Below are positions 59,137 to 64,000 of a DNA stretch of 64,000 nucleotides, piece by piece. This stretch comes from Buttiauxella sp965119215 (lineage in GTDB: Bacteria; Pseudomonadota; Gammaproteobacteria; Enterobacterales; Enterobacteriaceae), in NCBI GenBank assembly GCA_965119215.1, contig CBCPKK010000005.1, positions 124,001-188,000 of the forward strand. Direction: 5' to 3'. Position 1 is the first letter of the stretch; the number at the start of each line of letters is the position of its first letter. The notes beneath the pieces are model-generated. The model ran no database searches. It was not told the origin of the DNA and saw only the letters and a program-made list of their open reading frames with translations. A program made the translations under genes and the position numbers.

Positions 59137-59391
59137 CTAAGCATCCCTCTCAATCGAAAACCAGCGCTTCCAGACAAAGCGGATCACGAAGTATTCGATG
59201 GCACCTAACGCCAGGAACCACAGGCAGAAAATGATGGTGTACAGCTGGTTCATATCCAGCAAATGGAACATCGCGATCAGTTTTTGTGCCAGTTCGAGGG
59301 TCAGCGCTGGGGCTGGCAGCAGCAGGCAGGAAAAGAAGGCCAGCAGCAAAATGCCGCCAGCCGTCATCAGGGTTTCGAGAGGATGTTTCAT
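59137..59391 (-). CDS. ybdJ: YbdJ, small inner-membrane protein (DUF1158)
   Basis: The 84-residue protein has two membrane helices (about 10-30 and 53-72) and ends in a basic segment (RFVWKRWFSIERDA). It closely follows E. coli YbdJ (MKHPLETL start). The function is unknown. In E. coli it neighbours ybdK, as it nearly does here. It lies between ybdG and the fdn operon. Confidence 0.93.
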   Translation of the reverse strand: MKHPLETLMTAGGILLLAFFSCLLLPAPALTLELAQKLIAMFHLLDMNQLYTIIFCLWFLALGAIEYFVIRFVWKRWFSIERDA

Positions 59392-59456
59392 GTCATTGTT
59401 ACGCCGGAGTTAAAAAACTAACGGCATTGTCCGGGAAAATAACTGCTGATTCAAAT

Positions 59457-59479
59457 CCCCGGCGGTAAATTCGCCGGGG
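59457..59479. terminator. Hairpin after fdnI
   Basis: CCCCGGCG and CGCCGGGG form a perfect GC-rich 8-bp stem around GTAAATT. On the minus strand it is followed by ATTTG, a weak T-run. It lies 10 bp after the fdnI stop and probably ends the fdnGHI mRNA. Confidence 0.7.
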
Positions 59480-59489
59480 AGCGGAATGA

Positions 59490-60146
59490 TTACAGCCCTT
59501 CGGTGCTTTCTTTCTTCGCTTCTTTGGCAACAACGGCGCGATACCAGCGCGGATGGTGTTTCTGCGCCCAGCGGCGGCTAACTTTGCCGACGATCATCCC
59601 TTTTATCGAGCCCTTAACCCAGAACGCCATATACATATGGATCAGGATGGCGTGGATCAGAATGATGGCGACAGTCGCGTGAATCAGCAGGCTGTAGCGC
59701 ACCAGTTCGATGGAAAAGTACGGTGCAAAATAAGGCCGCCAGATAATCACGCCGGTCACCAGCAGCACGAAAATCATGCTCATAATGGTCCAGAACATCA
59801 TCTTCTGCCCGGCGTTATATTTGCCGACATCCGCCACTTTATGTTCGTTGCCTTTCAGCACTTCAACAATATTTTTAACCCACGGCCAGTCCTGCTTTTC
59901 CGGGATATTGTGATGCACGAAACGCACAAACATAAACATCAGCGCCACGAAGATCAGCACGCCGAAGAACGGGTGCAAAATACGCCCCATTTGCGGTGTG
60001 CCGAAGGTTTCCGTCAGCCATTGCAACGTCGGGAAGAACAGCGCGATGCCCGAGAGCGACACCAGGAAGAAACAAATCACCACCGTCCAGTGGCAGGCGC
60101 GGTCGATAAACTTCGTCCTGACAATGGATTTGCTCTGCTTAATCAT
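59490..60146 (-). CDS. fdnI: FdnI, formate dehydrogenase N cytochrome b556 subunit
   Basis: The ATG at 60144-60146 follows GGAGGAAC and overlaps the fdnH end by 8 bp, giving 218 residues. Four membrane helices carry the heme b ligands: HWTVVICFFL, ILHPFFG, HATVAIILIHAILIHMYMAF. It passes electrons from FdnH to menaquinone at the inner membrane. The earlier in-frame ATG would lie inside fdnH and is rejected. The sequence is much closer to FdnI than to FdoI. Confidence 0.95.
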   Translation of the reverse strand: MIKQSKSIVRTKFIDRACHWTVVICFFLVSLSGIALFFPTLQWLTETFGTPQMGRILHPFFGVLIFVALMFMFVRFVHHNIPEKQDWPWVKNIVEVLKGNEHKVADVGKYNAGQKMMFWTIMSMIFVLLVTGVIIWRPYFAPYFSIELVRYSLLIHATVAIILIHAILIHMYMAFWVKGSIKGMIVGKVSRRWAQKHHPRWYRAVVAKEAKKESTEGL

Positions 60147-61023
60147 GATGTTCCTCCTCGTCTTCATCCACCTCTTCGTTAGGCCCGATACCGATGTAAT
60201 GGAAAATCAGCCCGGCAAACGTGGCGATAAAACCTGCTGCCGATAACGGTTTGAGGATGCCTTTCCATAGGTTGATTGGCGTATCAATTTTCGGATCTTT
60301 TGGCAGATTGTGGTACAGCTCCGGTTGGTCGGCATGATGCAAAACGTACATCACATGCGTGCCGCCAACCGCTTGCGGATTGTAGAGCCCCGCATGTGGG
60401 TAGCCGCGTTTTTGCAGCTTCGCCACGCGTTCGTCGGCCACTTCCAACATCTCTTTCTTGGTACCAAAATGAATCGCACCGGTCGGGCAGGTTTTCACGC
60501 AGGCAGGCTCCTGGCCTACGCTTACGCGGTCGACACACAGCGTGCATTTATAGACGCGGTTATCGTCTTTATTCAGGCGCGGAATATTGAACGGGCAACC
60601 GGCAATACAGTAGCCGCAGCCAATACAATGTTCCGACTGAAAATCGACGATGCCGTTGGCGTACTGAATGATGGCACCGGCAGACGGGCACGCCTTCAGG
60701 CAGCCCGGATCTTCACAGTGCATGCAGCCATCCTTGCGGATAAGCCACTCCAGCTTGCCGTTTTGCGTGGTTTCGCTAAAGCGCATTAGCGTCCAGGATT
60801 TGGCGCTCAAATCGGCGGGATTATCGTAAACCCCGACGCAATGACCGACTTCATCGCGGATGTCGTTCCACTCCGAACACGCCACCTGGCAGGCTTTGCA
60901 GCCAATACAGCTTGAGACGTCAATGAGCTTGGCGACTTCTTCCTTGAAGTCACGTGCTTGCGGCGGCGGCGTGAAGCCGTTAGTAGCCGAACGCTTGATA
61001 ATATCCTGAGATTGCATGGACAT
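60139..61023 (-). CDS. fdnH: FdnH, formate dehydrogenase N iron-sulfur subunit
   Basis: The 294-residue protein has four ferredoxin-type cysteine clusters: CIGCKACQVAC, CMHCEDPGCLKACP, CIGCGYCIAGCP and CTLCVDRV with ACVKTCP. A C-terminal membrane helix (AAGFIATFAGLIFHYIGIG) anchors it. It relays electrons from FdnG to FdnI across the periplasmic face. GGAG precedes the ATG, and the gene lies 11 bp after fdnG. Confidence 0.96.
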   Translation of the reverse strand: MSMQSQDIIKRSATNGFTPPPQARDFKEEVAKLIDVSSCIGCKACQVACSEWNDIRDEVGHCVGVYDNPADLSAKSWTLMRFSETTQNGKLEWLIRKDGCMHCEDPGCLKACPSAGAIIQYANGIVDFQSEHCIGCGYCIAGCPFNIPRLNKDDNRVYKCTLCVDRVSVGQEPACVKTCPTGAIHFGTKKEMLEVADERVAKLQKRGYPHAGLYNPQAVGGTHVMYVLHHADQPELYHNLPKDPKIDTPINLWKGILKPLSAAGFIATFAGLIFHYIGIGPNEEVDEDEEEHHD

Positions 61024-61034
61024 GAGTTCGCTCC

Positions 61035-64000
61035 TTACGCCTTCTCAATGTTGACCAGAAACGCCTTGTACTCTGGCGTCTGCGAGTTGGCGTCACCGAC
61101 TGACGGCGTCAGGGTATTGGCGAGGTAGCCTTTACGCGCCGTGCCTTCAAAGCCCCAGTGCAGCGGAATACCGACGGTTTCCACTTCCTGCCCGCCTGCA
61201 TTCAGCGTTTGCAAACGCTGCGTCACCACCGCCACCGCACGAATAAAGCCGCGCTTGCTGCTGACTTTCACCCAATCGCCGTTGGCAATGCCCTTTGTTT
61301 TCGCCAGCTTCTCGCTGATTTCCACAAACTGCTCTGGCTGCGCGATGGCGTTAAGCCGCGAGTGCTTGGTCCAGGTGTGGAAATGCTCGGTCAGGCGATA
61401 CGTGGTGCCGACATACGGGAACTGCTCGCGCTTGCCCATACGTTTAGCATCGGCTTCGTACAAACGCGCGGCCGGGTTCGAAACCACATTCGGGTGCAGC
61501 GGGTTAGTGCCCAGCGGCGTTTCAAACGGCTCGTAGTGTTCAGGGAACGGGCCTTCCGCCATTTTGTCGATGGCAAACAGGCGGCCTAAACCTTCCGGCT
61601 GCATGATAAACGGCCCGACGCCGCTGCCAGGAGGCGAGGTGTTGTAGTCCGGGATATCGTTACCGACCCACTTCACGCCGTTCCATTTGATCAGCATCCG
61701 TTTCGGGTCCCACGGATTGCCTTGTGGATCGGCAGACGCGCGGTTGTAGATAATGCGGCGGTTAAGCGGCCACGCCCACGCCCAGCCCAGCGTATTGCCA
61801 AGGCCTGACGGATCGGCGTTATCGCGGTTCGCCATCTGGTTGCCTTTCGCCGTCCAGCTACCGGCATAAATCCAGCAGGCGGAAGCGGTCGAACCGTCGT
61901 CACGCAGCAGCGCAAACGAATCCAGAAGCTGGCCTTTTTTTGCCAACAGATTGCCGGTTGGGTCGTAGAGATCTTCCAGCGCGTAGCCGTTGTTCTCTTT
62001 GGCGACTTCCTCGGACTCCGGGCTGTCCGGCAAATCGTAATGCCAGCCCATTTTCAACAATGGCTCGGCACCTTTACCGCCTTCGGTGCGGTACATCTCG
62101 CGTATGCGATGATAAATTCCGGCCAGGATTTCACCGTCGGTGCGTGCTTCGCCTGGTGCGTCAGCCCCTTTCCAGTGCCACTGTAACCAGCGCCCGGAGT
62201 TGGCAATCGAACCGTCTTCTTCGGCAAAACACGTCGAGGGCAGACGGAACACTTCGGTCTGAATCGCCGCCGGATTAACGTCGTTCATCTCGCCGTGGTT
62301 CTGCCAGAAGTTAGACGTTTCAGTGACGAGCGGATCGATAATCACCAGATATTTCAGCTTGCTGAGGCTGGCGACAATCTTGTTTTTATCCGGGAACGAC
62401 GCCACAGGGTTAAAGCCCTGGCAGATGTATCCGCTGACTTTGTTGCGGTCCATCATGTCGAAATACTTCAGCACGTCGTAGGACTGATCCCACTTCGGCA
62501 ACCAGTCGAAGCCCCAGTTATTTTCTTTCTGCGCATCGTTGCCATAAAACGCTTTCATCAGGCTGACGAAGAACTTGGGATAATTACCCCAGTAGTTCAC
62601 CTGGCCTGGCAGCGTGGCTTTTGGCGTGTTGGCGGCAAGATAGGTTTCAAGCGTGGTGTGTTTTTCAGACGGCAGAGTCAGATAACCCGGCAGGCTGGTG
62701 GAAAGCAGACCCAGGTCGGTTAAACCCTGAATATTGGAGTGCCCGCGCAAGGCGTTCACGCCACCGCCTGCCATGCCCATATTGCCGAGCAGCAACTGGA
62801 TCATCGCCATAGTACGAATGTTCTGCGCGCCCACGGTGTGTTGCGTCCAGCCCAGCGCGTACAGGAACGTGGTGGTGCGGTCGGCAGCGCTGGTGGAAGC
62901 CAGCACTTCGCAGACTTTCAGGAAGTCAGCTTTTGGCGTGCCGCAGATGTGTTCGACAACTTCTGGCGTGTAGCGGGAAACGTGCTCTTTGAGCAGATTC
63001 CATACGCAGCGCGGATCGCTCAGTGACTCATCGCGTTTGGCATAGCCGTTTTCATCGAACTGATAGTTCCAGCTCGTTTTATCGTACTGGCGTTTATCTT
63101 CGTCGTAGCCGCTAAACAGGCCGTCATCAAAGCTGAAATCGTCGCGCACCAGCAGGCTGGCGTTGGTGTAATGCTTAACGTATTCGGCGTTGATTTTGTT
63201 ATTAGAAATCAGGTACAGCAGCACGCCCGACAGGAAAGTAATGTCGGTGCCGGAACGAATCGGCGCATAAATATCCGCCACCGAAGCGGTGCGGGTAAAG
63301 CGCGGATCGACCACAATCAGCGTGGCGTCGTTGTTGTTTTTGGCTTCCATCGCCCAGCGGAAACCCACCGGATGCGCTTCAGCGGCGTTGCCGCCCATCA
63401 CCATCACCACGTTGGCGTTTTTGATATCAACCCAGTGGTTGGTCATCGCACCGCGACCAAATGTTGGAGCAAGACTTGCTACCGTTGGTCCGTGTCAGAC
63501 GCGCGCCTGGTTATCTACCGCTAACATGCCCAGCGAGCGGACAAATTTTTGTGTCAGCATGCCGGTTTCATTGCTGGCCGCCGACGCACATAACATGCCG
63601 GTGGAAAGCCAACGGTTGACCGTAACGTCCTGCTCGTTCTTCTCAACGAAATTGGCATCGCGGTCGTCTTTCATCAGGCGGGCGAGCCGGGAAAAAGCGT
63701 CTTCCCAACTGATGCGCTGCCATTTATCAGAACCTGGCGCGCGGTATTCCGGGTAACGCAGGCGGCTTTCGCTGTGGATATAATCCAGCAGGCCCGCACC
63801 TTTCGGGCATAACGCACCCCGGTTGACCGGATGATCCGGGTCACCTTCAATATGGAAAATGCTGGATTTGGCGTTTTTCGAGCCATCGCCCAGGCTATAC
63901 ATCAATAATCCGCAACCTACGGAGCAGTATGTACAGGAATTGCGGGTTTCTTTGGCGCGCAACAGCTTGTAATTGCGCACCTCCGCGAGTGCCGCTTTGG
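61035..64000 (-). CDS. fdnG: FdnG, formate dehydrogenase N catalytic selenoprotein (5' end cut by window edge)
   Basis: The frame continues across an in-frame TGA at 63495-63497: NQARV, then Sec, then HGPTVASLAPTFGRGAMTN. This is the known Sec position of FdnG, and a SECIS hairpin follows at once. The first visible residues KAALAEVRNYKLL are the end of a Tat signal peptide. Cys ligands for one 4Fe-4S cluster lie in CTYCSVGCGLLMYS and CPKGAGL. It is a molybdopterin enzyme that oxidises formate in the periplasm. The sequence follows FdnG, not FdoG, over the central region. In relatives nitrate and anaerobiosis induce it. Translated without Sec it would look like two genes. Confidence 0.97.
63455..63490 (-). 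promoter_or_regulatory. SECIS element of fdnG
   Basis: Starting 4 bases after the UGA, GACCAA pairs with TTGGTC as outer stem. Inside, GG-U-AGCAA-GUC-UUGCU-CC forms a short hairpin with a bulged U and a GU in the loop, the features SelB reads in bacterial SECIS elements. Confidence 0.85.
63495..63497 (-). other. Selenocysteine UGA codon of fdnG
   Basis: The TGA falls between NQARV and HGPTVASL, at the position of the molybdenum-binding Sec in formate dehydrogenases. It is recoded, not a true stop. Confidence 0.95.

Noticed and set aside
63495..63497. Premature stop in fdnG suggesting a pseudogene or two genes
   Set aside because: The TGA is at the known selenocysteine position and is followed by a SECIS hairpin; the frame and homology continue without a break.
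1..64000. CRISPR arrays, rRNA, tRNA, insertion sequences, integrases or transposases
   Set aside because: I found no regularly spaced direct repeats with unique spacers, no rRNA or tRNA-like segments and no mobile-element enzyme. The tandem array at 43450-43657 has no variable spacers and is not a CRISPR.

Overview
The window is a stretch of an enterobacterial chromosome (Gammaproteobacteria, Enterobacteriaceae). Nearly every protein is a close relative of an Escherichia coli or Salmonella protein of almost the same length. The gene order, however, is a mosaic of several E. coli neighbourhoods, which fits a less-sampled genus (Buttiauxella or Kluyvera would fit, but this is a guess). Most of the window is balanced to slightly GC-rich; two patches, about 7.2-9.0 kb and 55.7-56.5 kb, are clearly AT-rich.

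Layout. 0-6.3 kb: qmcA (cut by the left edge), cnoX, ybbO and tesA leftward, with the ABC transporter pair ybbA-ybbP rightward. 6.3-9.1 kb: accessory DNA at the place where E. coli carries rhsD. It holds one unrecognised gene with a structured leader, and an AT-rich two-gene operon coding for a pentapeptide-repeat potassium channel and a nucleotidyltransferase-fold protein. 9.1-14.9 kb: selU, purK-purE (with a PurR operator), lpxH, ppiB and cysS. 14.9-20.6 kb: an IprA/YaiV-like regulator facing ahpF-ahpC, a candidate small RNA upstream of ahpC, and opgB. 20.7-41.1 kb: gdhA, then the complete enterobactin system: entD-fepA, fes-ybdZ-entF, fepC-fepG-fepD, entS, fepB, entCEBA-entH. The three divergent promoter regions carry Fur-box-like sequences. 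41.3-47.3 kb: cstA-ybdD-COG0523 GTPase, and the ilvBN operon with its ivbL leader and attenuator. 47.3-50 kb: a TPR protein/ECF sigma factor/putative anti-sigma operon and a HigBA-like toxin-antitoxin pair. 50-53.8 kb: the L-lactate operon lldPRD with two LldR-type operators. 53.9-57.6 kb: an alcohol dehydrogenase, a cupin protein, an orphan LuxR-type regulator and ybdK. 57.8-64 kb: ybdG, ybdJ and the nitrate-inducible formate dehydrogenase fdnGHI, whose catalytic subunit has an in-frame selenocysteine UGA and SECIS hairpin and runs off the right edge.

How it works together. The ent/fep block makes, activates, exports, re-imports and hydrolyses enterobactin. AhpC and AhpF form the alkyl hydroperoxide reductase. 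LldP, LldD and LldR import, oxidise and sense L-lactate. FdnGHI is a proton-motive formate oxidase.

Most interesting points: (1) the channel plus nucleotidyltransferase operon, whose composition and position look like a transferred, possibly defensive or stress module; (2) a candidate ~75-nt RNA with a strong terminator and a nearby OxyR-like half-site upstream of ahpC; (3) a GC-rich palindromic repeat family at three loci, including a 40-bp tandem array after cstA; (4) an ECF sigma gene whose reading frame seems to begin at a non-standard AUC codon.
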